Assembly (NCBI GenBank): GCA_022457155.1
Contig: JAJGOT010000091.1
Coordinates: forward strand, 1,852,523-1,916,522
Length of the DNA: 64,000 nucleotides
Direction of reading: 5' to 3'
Source of the DNA: Cladopsammia gracilis
Lineage: Eukaryota; Cnidaria; Anthozoa; Scleractinia; Dendrophylliidae
The translations under genes were made by a program, and so were the position numbers. The notes beneath the pieces are model-generated. The model was not told the origin of the DNA. It saw only the letters and a program-made list of their open reading frames with translations, and made no database searches. Each line of letters opens with the position of its first letter. The first letter of the stretch is position 1. Positions 37,701-46,629 of the stretch are shown here, piece by piece.

Positions 37701-40700
37701 AGATGTAAAATTTTTCGTGTTTGACTCCGGTGCTGTGGTGAACGGTTCTTACGTTGCGTCCGTTATGAATCGGCTGAGTACAGGCGAGATGACAACATAT
37801 ACTGTGCCCTACGCGGTAGGAAATATACGTTTTTAACCATTTATTATAAGACCTTGCCAGGCGCTCGTAAAATCAGCTAAGAGCTTTGACAGTTTAAAGT
37901 CTAGATCTTGTTTTAAAAGGCCTGGCCAGATGCGCTTTTATGGAGTCTGAATATGCTCAAAGTTTTACGAATTCCAACTCTTGCTCTTAATATTTGCACC
38001 AACGCGTATACGCTGTTTATCGTGTCTGATTCTGTCCTATATTTCTTTTATGAGAATGGACGAGAGTCCAAACTGTTTCTCTCGTTTCACAGCCAGCTCT
38101 CGAGCGTTCTGTCAACCCTCATGCGCTCGCACCGAGTGTTAACTCTCACCCCCATTGTGAAAACTAATTATAGAAACGATAAGAATCACATAAAGCATAA
38201 TCGTTATTCCATTCATTCGGTTTTCTAGGTTCTTACCGCACCTAGACCAGCGTTTGTACCAACAACGCCCCCTGAAGAACAACCCACTGTCGCCTCGACC
38301 CCGATCAAGTATTGGATTATCCCAGCGGTTCTCTGCCCAATTATACTGATTATCGGGATTATATTGCTTGTGTGCTGGCGCTGGAAGAAGGGTGCGCCCA
38401 AGTCTAAGGTCGAGCCGGACACCATCAGGATGCTGGAGACTGATAAAAGAAGGGTAAGAGACTTAAGGCGGGGAGGGGGGCGGGGGGAGGGGAGGGGGAG
38501 GGAAGTGAATCAGGGAGACGGGAGACTCCAAAAATACGAAAAGGGGAGGGGCAGAGGGGGCGGCAGTTGTAGCGATTTTTCCTTCGGGATTTTTGTATTA
38601 TTTCAATTTATATTCCCGGTATATCATGCTTATCTAATCAGTTTAAGTAAGAACTAGGCAACCCAACAGCAAGGAATGCTGAAAGGTGTGTTATTGTTGA
38701 AACGGTCCACCTCATTGGCTAAAACATGAAAATCTGCTATCAATTCATCAGGTAGTGCATTTATTTCTCTCTAGTTTACTTGTTGATTCCCTTTTCGTGA
38801 AAACTATTCTGAGTTTTAATGCAGCAAAATTTCTATGTGGGAAACATGGAAAATTAGAAGCCTATTCTTGGCAATGTTTTGAGTCTCATGATTGGATAAC
38901 ATCTTGTAACACAAGAAATATCGCTTTAAAATAAAGTTTCAGTACATTTTATTTCAAAAACGTGTTGTCCATAGGTTGATGCATTCTCAGCAAGAAAATC
39001 TAAACAATCTTATGTGGGGAAAGCGAAATGCCGCAGAACAATAGAGGATTGCCTCGTTCTTACACGCATTGTTACTTAATTATTATTTTTCAGACCCCTC
39101 CTGTTCGTGGTTTCGATGTAGCACGGCACACGGAGTCAGGAGTGTCCAGCATGCAGACAACCTCATTCACCTCTGCTCCCGCTCGAGAAGAAGAAGAACA
39201 AACTGGGAAACCCGCCAGACGTGGACGCGAGACGTCCCTGCGAAGAAAAGTCGGCAAACCACCAGTGCAGAAGTTACCAACCAGGGAACAAAAACTGTAA
39301 GTATCATAACGAGATTGTTCGGTTCAATCAAAACCATTAATTTGTCAAATCGAGTCTTGAATAACCAATTTCCCGTAACAGACAATCAAAGAAAATATAG
39401 AAATAATGGTCCATTGTTGTTTATGTTGTAGATCAATTTTATCCTTGGTTCAATAATCCAAAAACTGGTTCAAGAAAAAAAATGAACTACAACATTTATA
39501 TGATCTTAATCTTATATTGATCACTAAAACTATTAAAAGTGTCTAGCTACAGACAATCAGGGTGGAAATGGATTGCAACTTCTCACAATTAATAATTCCT
39601 AGATTTTGGTGATTTTGTTCCTTCGTTTTCTCTGTATTTAATGATCAGTTTAAGAAGCTTTTATTATCAAACACTCGGAAGTGTGTTCTATCAGGTATCT
39701 CGGCAAACACCTCGTATTTTCAACTCACTTCTCGTTGTTTGAAAATCCTGATAAAACACTTTTCCTCGCCGGTAGTGTAGCAGCTCTCAAAAACCTCTAT
39801 TTTCATTGGCCTTGTAAAACACAGCTGCTATTGTTTTTAGGGCTAGGGTCCATTGTTGTGTTGTTTGTTGTATTGTTCTCTGGAAGGGTATCGAACCAAT
39901 GGTGCGAGACCTTACGAGAGCTGCTACATCGCCCTTCCTCGCTGGCCAATCACAGCAGACACAGACAATCCAACGAACCAATCAGAACTCGAAGCAAATA
40001 CATGTCGCCGGCACCAAGCGCGGGAAAATGCGTGCGAGCAAGTCACGATTGGTTTTGGTTTTACTTTTGATTGGTCGAGAAAGTGGCGCGAGATTTTTTA
40101 GCCAATCACAAAACGTAGCAATGCAAAACCGATGCAGTCACGGAATTACTTTCGATACTGAATTGAAAATCGCTCTTGGAGTTGTGGACTGGGATCCCAT
40201 TCATGAGGGATGACTAATTTTCTTAGTCGGTTCTTGCTACGGAAGTTAGAAATAAGAGTCCTTTAGGCTTGCTGGTCTTCACCATTACAATTTATTCCCT
40301 TCCAGGACAAACCCCGCTTACGAAGAAGATGAGGAGGAGGAAGATGAAAGCGGGGCGTCTGAGACCACCACTGGAAGCACGGCAGGTTTAATTAGAGAGA
40401 AGACACCAAAACCACCCTCAGCCACCAAAACAACTCCTGGCCCTCCACAGAGAACCCAGGAGTCACAGAGAACCAAGAACTTTTAGACGATGAGAGCGAG
40501 GAAGAAAGCGAGGTTTCCGAGGAAGAAACTGAGACTGAACCTGAAAGCGTAGCGCCGCCACCACCACAGGTAACGATAACAATCTTGTACTTTCTAACAG
40601 TACCATACTATAATGCGGTTAATTTTCGCAAATTTGCGCCACTGGAAATTTCTGCTCATTAGCTTTCATTTAAATACTACGTTACACATAAGGATCTTTC

Positions 40701-43700
40701 GACAAATTATTAAGTAACGATAAGGGAGTTCACGAGAAGGCCTTTGCCATAAGGCATGGCTTAACTTCAACAAGACTGGACTCGAGTTTGTAGATTTAAT
40801 CAAAGCGAAAATTGAATTTCACGTTGAAGACCACATTGAATGTTTTGACCTTTACCTGAAAACTCATCCTGATGTCTCCAAAACAGCTTACCTCATGCCT
40901 CAAAATGCATACAATGTGTTGTTTTTAAAGCTTCCTGCATGGATATTTTTCCAACGTGAACTTAGTGAGATGCCATATTTCTGCTACAAAGTCCTAAATT
41001 TGGTCCCATTTTCCTTCTGCGTTAGGTTATTTCACTGTCTGCTGGAGGCGTATCTTTCAGTTTACTTCTAGACATCCGGAATATACCCTTACACATGCAC
41101 ATGAAGTATTAACTTTCCTGCCTGTTTCTTTTTAGGCCAAACACTCTGCGGCTCAAGTGCCTACTGTAGCTGTTATGGGTGAGGCCAGCGGTCCCCCACG
41201 GTACCCCCCTGTGCGATTCCGTTCATCAGTACATCCAGCCCCGGGCCTACCCCCCTTAAATCCGAAACAGACCTCTCTTGTTGGAGTGCAGGTTGAGGTA
41301 AAATTAGTCCTTTTTATGTTACGGTTGATTTTCATTCTGAAGCATAAACCGCCAAACATTTCTGTTTATAGTGCCTCTTTAAAGGTCCTTTTTACCCTCG
41401 TATCCTGCCAGAGACGATAACTAAAGATATTTCTGCACATTGAAAGAAAAATTATCCAGGAAAAGTGCATTTTATGTTTGTCTTGCTTTCGTACTTTTTC
41501 TCTCCCATCAGTGATATTTATTATTTGCAAAAACTTCGTTGTATTGTTATAATTTACAAATTATTTTCATATGCGAGCTAATTCACGTTAAGTCTTTCTT
41601 TTTGTGAGCGCCCCTTCCCCTAAATTGAAAATATCACCAATATGTTATTTATATCTTGATAGCCACCATCTGAAGATGACACGCGAAGGGGCCGCAAAAG
41701 GGGAAAAACCACAAAACGAGAGCTGGAAAAGAGAGCAGACCTTGAACGACAGAAGAATAAACAGCGATTGCGCGAGAGAACACATGACAGCTCAAGGTCT
41801 GCTGTTCCCCCGGAGAGGAGAGCTTGGGACAGAGCTCAGCACGAATTTGATGATGTACTTGAAGAGGAGGAGGCCGCTGAGCGAGTGATCACGTGAGTTT
41901 GTTCGTTTGTATTTCTCTTTGTTTTTACATGCTGTTGTTACTTATGGGCGGCTCCCGTGGAAGCAGGCTTTCCCGTATTGGCGACCATCTTGCGCTCATG
42001 GCAAGCGTGCATCTGTAAAAACGATTGTCTGTGCGCAAAAGCCATAGTCCATAGATTTGACTTCATAATCTGGCGTTATCGTAGATTAACTTTGTGCTCC
42101 GCAAAGCAATTAGTAGGCCTTGCATGCGACCCGATTTGAATTAACCAATCACAGCCCAGCGCGCGTCAAAACTAAGTTCTACGTCACTGTTCCAGAGCGA
42201 ATCGTGTGACGCCTCACAGGTTTTACTTTGTGCTATTTCAAACGCTGTTGGCAGATTATTGTTAAACTCGAAAAGCATCGAGGTAAGAAACAGAAGGGCT
42301 CCAGCATATTAGCGTTAAAGTAAACAAGAAATCAAATATTTCTCATCTTTGTTATGAGGGAGCTTCTCCAAAAATGTGCTGTTATTGAGTCCTCTCCAGT
42401 GCCATAAACAATGTGATTTCGATAGCTACTTCATTAGTAGCTGATGACGTAGACAACTCAGTTTTGACCGTCACTGTGGGTGCATTGTCCGTATGTAAGG
42501 TATAGAGAGTGAGTGCAGTGTTTAACAGTGTATATTCCTTCCAGCGGCAAAAAGGTAAAGCGCCGAAGAAGGCGGCCACCAAGCAGCTCTGTGGCTACAG
42601 ATGAAGAGGGAGTGCCGCATCTAAAGAGCTACAGAAAACTTAAAGCACCACAACATCATCTTCAATTTCAAGCAAGCGGGTACGATTATATACATGTATT
42701 GGTAAAACTGTGAACCACACAAGTGATGAATACCTTGTTGATCCTCTATTTTTACGGTATCATGTTGAAGAATTAAAAACGAAAACGAAAACAAGGCAAA
42801 ACCAAAGTCACCTGAGCACGGCACACTTAAAAGCCTTAGCCGGCTGCCCGTCTATAGGTGGGATTTGTTACCGCGTTTTTCAGACGATAAATTTGAGTCT
42901 TGATCTACGTCCTACACTGCCTTGTCCAAAGTCATATGTCTTCACAGGCTAGGAAGGAACACATTCTTTCACTCTGACGGAGTTTCGTACATCTCGTCTT
43001 TAATATCTTGTCATAACAGAAACTTTATTCCATTTCAGGACCATGGAAAGCAACACGGGAAATCCGCAGACTCAGTTTCCAATGCGTCCAGTGATGAATC
43101 CGAAATTGACATGAATGAGACACGGCGGCGCATGCACGCCATGCTGGATGGCGCGTTTGCCTTATTCGGGCCTCATCCTCAAAGAAATCACCAAGTATGG
43201 AACCCGAGGGACGTCCCCACAACCCCAGGGATATCCCGCTCCTCCCCCGCGACCCGCTGTAATGCCAAGGTAAGCCGTTTAATGATTCTTGTCATTTTAT
43301 CAGAGGCGTAACTTGTGACTCTAGTTATTCTTTTGCCCCACATATTAATTGACAAGTAACATCCAAATTGCGAATCCAAGATGGCGGCTGAACACACGCA
43401 CACAACACTCGTCAGCAATAAGAACCCCATGCAGTGCAGGCTACTTGTAAAATCGTTTTCAATTTCCAAGTTTATTGACTTTGTTTATTTTTCATCACTA
43501 GATACATTGGAGGTCAACCTGCATTACCGGAACCACCACCCGCGCATGGTCGAGCCACTGAACCAACACCTGGACAACGCAGGCGCGTCCAGCCCACAAT
43601 GCCTGGTTACCCAGGAGCGATGCCTCAAACTCCTATCGGCATGCCAGGTTACCCAGGCCACCCTGCTGTGCGACCGGTTGTGACTCGTGATCCAATAGTG

Positions 43701-43728
43701 GTCTGGGACCCAGCAGACAGACAACGGT

Positions 43729-43806
<78 letters not shown>

Positions 43807-46313
43807 CAATCATCAATATATTCATCAATCAATCAATCATGTTTCCATAGAGTCGTGTACCGGTGTGACCCGAAATTAACGACAAAGAAAAATACATTGC
43901 TATAATCTATATATGAAAAACTAAAAAAGTCTCTTAATTCTTTAGTTCTTATCCTCTATGGAATATTTTGGTCGCCCTCACATAAACCCCTCATTTAAGT
44001 GTAAATATGGTTCTTATGAATAAACGAAGTCATGAATTTATCTGTTTATCCACAGAATTTTGAACCAGCGGGCGCCGCCTCCAACATATGCGTACAGGGA
44101 TCCAAGCGGTCAGAATTTGTATATTACACCGGTTCAGCAACAAAGAGATGACATGGTGAGTAACTACTTGAGTTTCTAGCTTGGATTCAGTGAATAGGTT
44201 CTATCGATCATTTTAGCACTTTCTTATAGGTGATTGCTTGAATATGTAAAGACAGTCTTTCTCTCTTCTGAGTTATAAGGTCAACGATACACTACTACTC
44301 CGCTTGTCCCGATCATTGCCGCCTAGGAAAATCTTGCAAAATGCTGGGGATGACCCTGGGATGGATTAGCATCCCATTCAGGAGGGGTTGTAATGCAGTC
44401 AACTGCTGTTGTCATGGTTATCTTTGGGATACCGATTTGGTGTTCTTAATGTAAACTGTGGTGTTGCGTTGGTGGGGGAGTGAAACTGGCGGGCATATTG
44501 ACTGTGCTTCAAGATGCAAGACGATGAGCTTCGATGGCTAACAGTGGTTTAGAGTGAATTATTTTTTTGGTATAAAGTAGGCCCTCCTAAGACGGACACC
44601 CCTGTAAGACGGACGCCTTTCTGAGACGGACATCAGTCATTGGCTGGTTCTGGCAGAATTTCACTTTTTCTTCTGTAACTAAACTCTCTGTAAGGCAGAC
44701 ACCTCTTTGGGTAGTCCTGCACTTGTCCAAACGATGTCTGTGATTCGCTAAGAAAACAATAGATTTGTCCCGCTGGGATAAGGATTAGGGATAGGGGCAT
44801 TGTTCAAGTGATATATCAAATGTATCGTTCGCCAATCACAGACATCGTTTGGACAGCTACGATCCCACTCACCTCTATAAGGCGGATAGCTACAGTTGGT
44901 CCGCCTTATAGAGGTGAGCGGGGTCGTAGCTGTCCAAACGATGTCTGTGATTGGCGAACGATTCAAGTGATACATCAAATGTATCGTTCGCCAATCACAG
45001 ACATCGTTTGGACAGCTACGACCCCGCTCACCTCTATAAGGCGGATAGCTACAGTTGGTCCGGAAGGTGTCCAGCTTAGATATGCGAGTTAACGGTACTA
45101 ACCCAGGTACTAATTATTTCTTGCTTTCGTCCTCTTTTAGGGCGGTCTAGTGTGGAGTCCTTACGCAGCGGAAGACAGCATGGATGCATTCTATCCTGAT
45201 TTAGCTCAAGTAAGTTGAAACGCACCAAGTGTTCTAAATAGCATGCACAGAAAAAAGGGACAAAAATACTATGCTTACATCATTCTTGCCTTTACACAAT
45301 ATCAACAACAACATTCCTCTTTTGACCTTGTTTTTGAGTATCAGTTGGTGGCTTACAGGGGACTAGATTCTTAGCATTATTGTGCGTACCAGAAAACCAT
45401 GAACTCTTTGCTTTCATCGTGTCAATTGTGTGTCGACCAATCACATACGAGATCAAACCGCAGGAAAAGTGAGAAAGGTTTAGTCTTTTTGCAAGCGAAG
45501 AGGCCTATCAGTCCGGCGTTTATGACCAATTTCCGTAGCATAAAGCGATTACGGAGTATTCTAATGGGATGCTAGTCCATCGCAAAGTTGATCCTCAATA
45601 CACCTGGGTGGAGACAGCTTAAGAAAACAACATGGCGGCGGAGGCAAGGCATGAACGATAAATGCATAACGCATTATGCATTTTAAAAACACCAGACCAC
45701 CGCCCCGTCAAACAGACGTCATGAAGAAGCCATTTGGCTTTTTTTTTCTTTCTTTCTTTTTTTTTTTAAATCGTTACTTTCGTGTCAAATCAACGAGTTC
45801 GCGGTTCGCAAATGCGCAAAGTAAGCGACCAGGAATAGGTAAGAGCTTTATTGACCAAAGTGCCATGTTTGTGGACACAATATGATGGATTTCCTAAGAC
45901 TCCGACCACAGTCCTTGTGGTCGAAGGTTCAGCATGCGATACATTTTACAGTTACAGTGCAAAAGCGAGTGCAATATTGCCCGATGTCGAGAGCTTTATG
46001 ACCATATTTGGGCACTGAGTGTATCAATGTGTTGAATTATAAATTCTTATATTTATTTTTTTTTCTGTTTATCTTTTAGGCTAGTTATCCGGGAGCTCTA
46101 GGTACCAGTCCTCCAAAAGACGCCAGTTTCCTCTCGCAACTTCAAGCTGCGCCACCGCACGATACAGTACTAAACATGTCAGCCAATAGCACTCTTGACC
46201 AGCGGGGAGCAACATTAGGACAGTCGCCGCAACCTCTTATAAGGTCGATAAAAGATGAGCTGTTCAGATTGTCGCAAGGGGCGACAAGAAAAACACCCAT
46301 TACTGAGCTATAG
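25491..46313 (+). CDS. KIAA1549/KIAA1549L-family (UPF0606) membrane mucin, 18 exons
   Basis: Exons by splice signal and phase: 25491-25734, 28189-33848, 34327-34476, 34918-35148, 35660-35809, 36345-36551, 37657-37815, 38229-38453, 39094-39296, 40306-40569, 41136-41297, 41663-41892, 42545-42701, 43039-43269, 43502-43726, 44056-44155, 45141-45209 and 46080-46313, about 2,960 codons. Order: signal peptide, Ser/Thr-rich stalk, three SEA-like modules, one transmembrane helix and a long cytoplasmic tail. The tail motifs RRRMHAMLDGAFALF and LIRSIKDELFRLSQ, and the YWIIP start of the transmembrane helix, match what I recall of human KIAA1549 and identify the family; which vertebrate paralogue is closer cannot be told. 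The family's function is poorly known; a surface adhesion/signalling role is inference. Exons 10 and 14 have frame breaks, so the model needs transcript support. Confidence 0.85.
27573..27765. mobile_element. 189-bp pogo/Tigger-like MITE in intron 1
   Basis: Termini CAGTGAAACCTGTATTAAGC (27575) and its exact complement (ending 27763) are flanked by TA on both sides. Internal copies of tattaagcggac and gtccgcttaata suggest repeated-terminus structure. A diverged copy lies at 19419-19560, and cctaagacggacacc repeats in intron 16 (about 44580) are more distant relatives. Confidence 0.8.
28189..33848 (+). CDS. KIAA1549-like exon 2: Ser/Thr-rich mucin stalk and first half of SEA-like module 1
   Basis: A 5,660-bp exon from acceptor tttacag (phase 1) to donor GTAAGT at 33849 (phase 0). 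It encodes about 1,886 residues dominated by Ser, Thr, Val, Ala and Pro with many NxS/T sequons, as expected for a heavily O- and N-glycosylated extracellular stalk. Internal repeats: units of about 70 residues sharing GTVSQNGTPSTPVS at 31160-31440, and units of about 45 residues sharing NNGTLPS at 32260-32720. A polybasic RRRKKR lies at 31533-31550 and KRRRR at 33810-33824. Two similar hydrophobic-aromatic insertions, SCYIYYVVEKTV (about 29764) and ICYVVYTTRVV (about 33196), interrupt the low-complexity sequence. Minus-strand frames here are composition shadows. The exon end, after VGNVNVT, joins exon 3 within a SEA-like fold. Confidence 0.88.
34327..37815 (+). CDS. KIAA1549-like exons 3-7: three SEA-like modules
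   Basis: Exons 34327-34476, 34918-35148, 35660-35809, 36345-36551 and 37657-37815, all phase 0. Each module is split at the same place: upstream parts (the 3' end of exon 2, then exons 4 and 6) end in VNVT, TVTAT or STSAT, and downstream parts (exons 3, 5, 7) begin IQSIERV, IQTIIHE or IVDVVRN. Exons 3 and 5 are both exactly 150 bp. The alternating strands (VTVTFFITKAG, LEFFISVDGKK, VKFFVFDSGA) suggest a ferredoxin-like SEA fold, which in membrane mucins sits next to the membrane and is cleaved. Modules 1 and 3 carry polybasic sites (KRRRR; RRKRR at 36519-36530) a few residues before the split; module 2 does not. Exon 4 has a Thr/Pro/Ala linker. The SEA assignment is inferred from pattern, not alignment. 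Confidence 0.75.
35505..35550 (+). repeat. Poly-G tract in intron 4
   Basis: A run of more than 20 G with few interruptions, then gttgttgttg, in the 511-bp intron between exons 4 and 5. Absent from the corresponding intron of the duplicate (62136-62586). Confidence 0.8.
36575..37250 (+). repeat. Intron 6 minisatellite, period about 106 bp
   Basis: A unit including accaccttgtacagcataat, then agaaagaactgttcagtag, recurs with cttgtacagc at 36794, 36901, 37007, 37113 and 37219. Two earlier, more diverged copies (tctgggtgaaccatattaca at 36601 and 36702) have a period of about 101 bp. Intronic, no coding role. Confidence 0.85.
37287..37564. mobile_element. 272-bp Harbinger-like MITE in intron 6
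   Basis: TTA flanks the element at 37287-37289 and 37562-37564. Termini AGCTTGGTTCCCACTAGCGA and TCGCTAGTGGGAACCAACCC pair. The interior is made of ggaatcggaagcg-type repeats in both orientations, which create open frames on both strands that are not genes. A related fragment (ccactagcgacgtaacaatc) lies near 54435. Confidence 0.75.
38229..38453 (+). CDS. KIAA1549-like exon 8: transmembrane helix
   Basis: 225 bp, phase 0-0. After a Pro/Thr-rich juxtamembrane stretch it encodes one hydrophobic helix starting YWIIPAVLCPIILIIGIILL at about 38310 and closing with CWRWKKG, so the protein is single-pass with the C-terminus in the cytosol. Charged residues (KSKVEPDTIRMLETDKRR) follow. The donor GTAAGA is followed within 20 bp by a strongly G-rich intronic tract (38468-38550). 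Confidence 0.88.
39094..41892 (+). CDS. KIAA1549-like exons 9-12: proximal cytoplasmic tail
   Basis: Exons 39094-39296 (ends phase 2), 40306-40569, 41136-41297 and 41663-41892 (ends phase 2). Exon 9 starts TPPVRGFDVARHTESG. Exon 10 is acidic (YEEDEEEEDES, later LLDDESEEESEVSEEE), exon 11 is Pro-rich and exon 12 is a highly charged, probably helical segment (KRELEKRADLERQKNKQRLR). Exon 10 cannot be read through in one frame: the entering frame hits TAG at 40484-40486, while the acidic block and the phase-0 exit use another frame. Either one base is missing near 40440-40485, or a 65-bp intron (40386-40450) is removed; the latter restores the frame exactly. The donor of that putative intron (GTTTAA) is weak. 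Confidence 0.75.
42545..46313 (+). CDS. KIAA1549-like exons 13-18: conserved distal cytoplasmic tail
   Basis: Exons 42545-42701, 43039-43269, 43502-43726, 44056-44155, 45141-45209 and 46080-46313. Exon 13 starts with a basic GKKVKRRRRRPP cluster. Exon 14 carries the family motif RRRMHAMLDGAFALF. Exon 15 is Pro/Gly-rich with repeated MPGYPG. Exon 18 carries LIRSIKDELFRLSQ and ends -PITEL, a class I PDZ-ligand pattern. Exons 15-18 chain in phase (2, 0, 0). The start of exon 14 and its end are in different frames: the GYPAPPPRPAVMP reading that fits exon 15 is shifted by one base from the motif reading, so there is a second frame break near 43165-43215. The exon 13 donor (42702, GTAAAA) is my best phase-0 choice but not certain. 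Confidence 0.75.
43728..43812 (+). repeat. (AATC)n microsatellite at the exon 15 donor
   Basis: About 20 perfect copies of AATC. The array begins inside the 5' splice site: exon 15 ends at 43726 and the intron starts GTAATCAATC, so the donor's AAT is the first repeat unit. Confidence 0.9.
44567..45075. mobile_element. Nested palindromes and pogo-like repeats in intron 16
   Basis: First come cctaagacggacacc-type repeats (44580-44700). Then three alternating copies of one arm of about 65 bp: forward at 44824-44886, reverse at 44900-44970 and forward at 44992-45054. Each contains tcgttcgccaatcacagaca and ctctataaggcgga (or their complements). The left part (44720-44830: cttgtccaaacgatgtctgt, then tttgtcccgctgggata) recurs at 62400-62521 in intron 4' of the duplicate gene. 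Looks like a MITE that inserted into itself or duplicated by fold-back. Confidence 0.7.
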
Positions 46314-46605
46314 TACCGACTTAGAAATTAGAGCGTTTATTTTTTAATTGAAATATTTTTAGTTCGGAAAAGGCAGTTTAGGTTGCATCTGTCACGAGCA
46401 ACCATGATCAACGAGGTACAGTTTCCACAGGCAACTTAGGCTCGAGGCTTGGGGGGACTGGAGAGAGAATAAGTCTGAAGAGGAGCACTGGAACGAGACC
46501 GTGCCAACTCTCTCCCCATGGCCCTCCCAATTTTAGATTCTCTATCGCTATCGGAAGCCCAATTTTCTCACAGTCTTTCCTTTTGAGTTACCTGCGAAGA
46601 AAGCT

Positions 46606-46611
46606 AATAAA
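46606..46611 (+). promoter_or_regulatory. Candidate polyadenylation signal
   Basis: AATAAA, 293 bp after the TAG stop of the KIAA1549-like gene and the first canonical hexamer I see in the 3' flank. A second lies near 47445, just before a poly-G run. Confidence 0.5.
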
Positions 46612-46629
46612 AACGTACATATAAGAACC

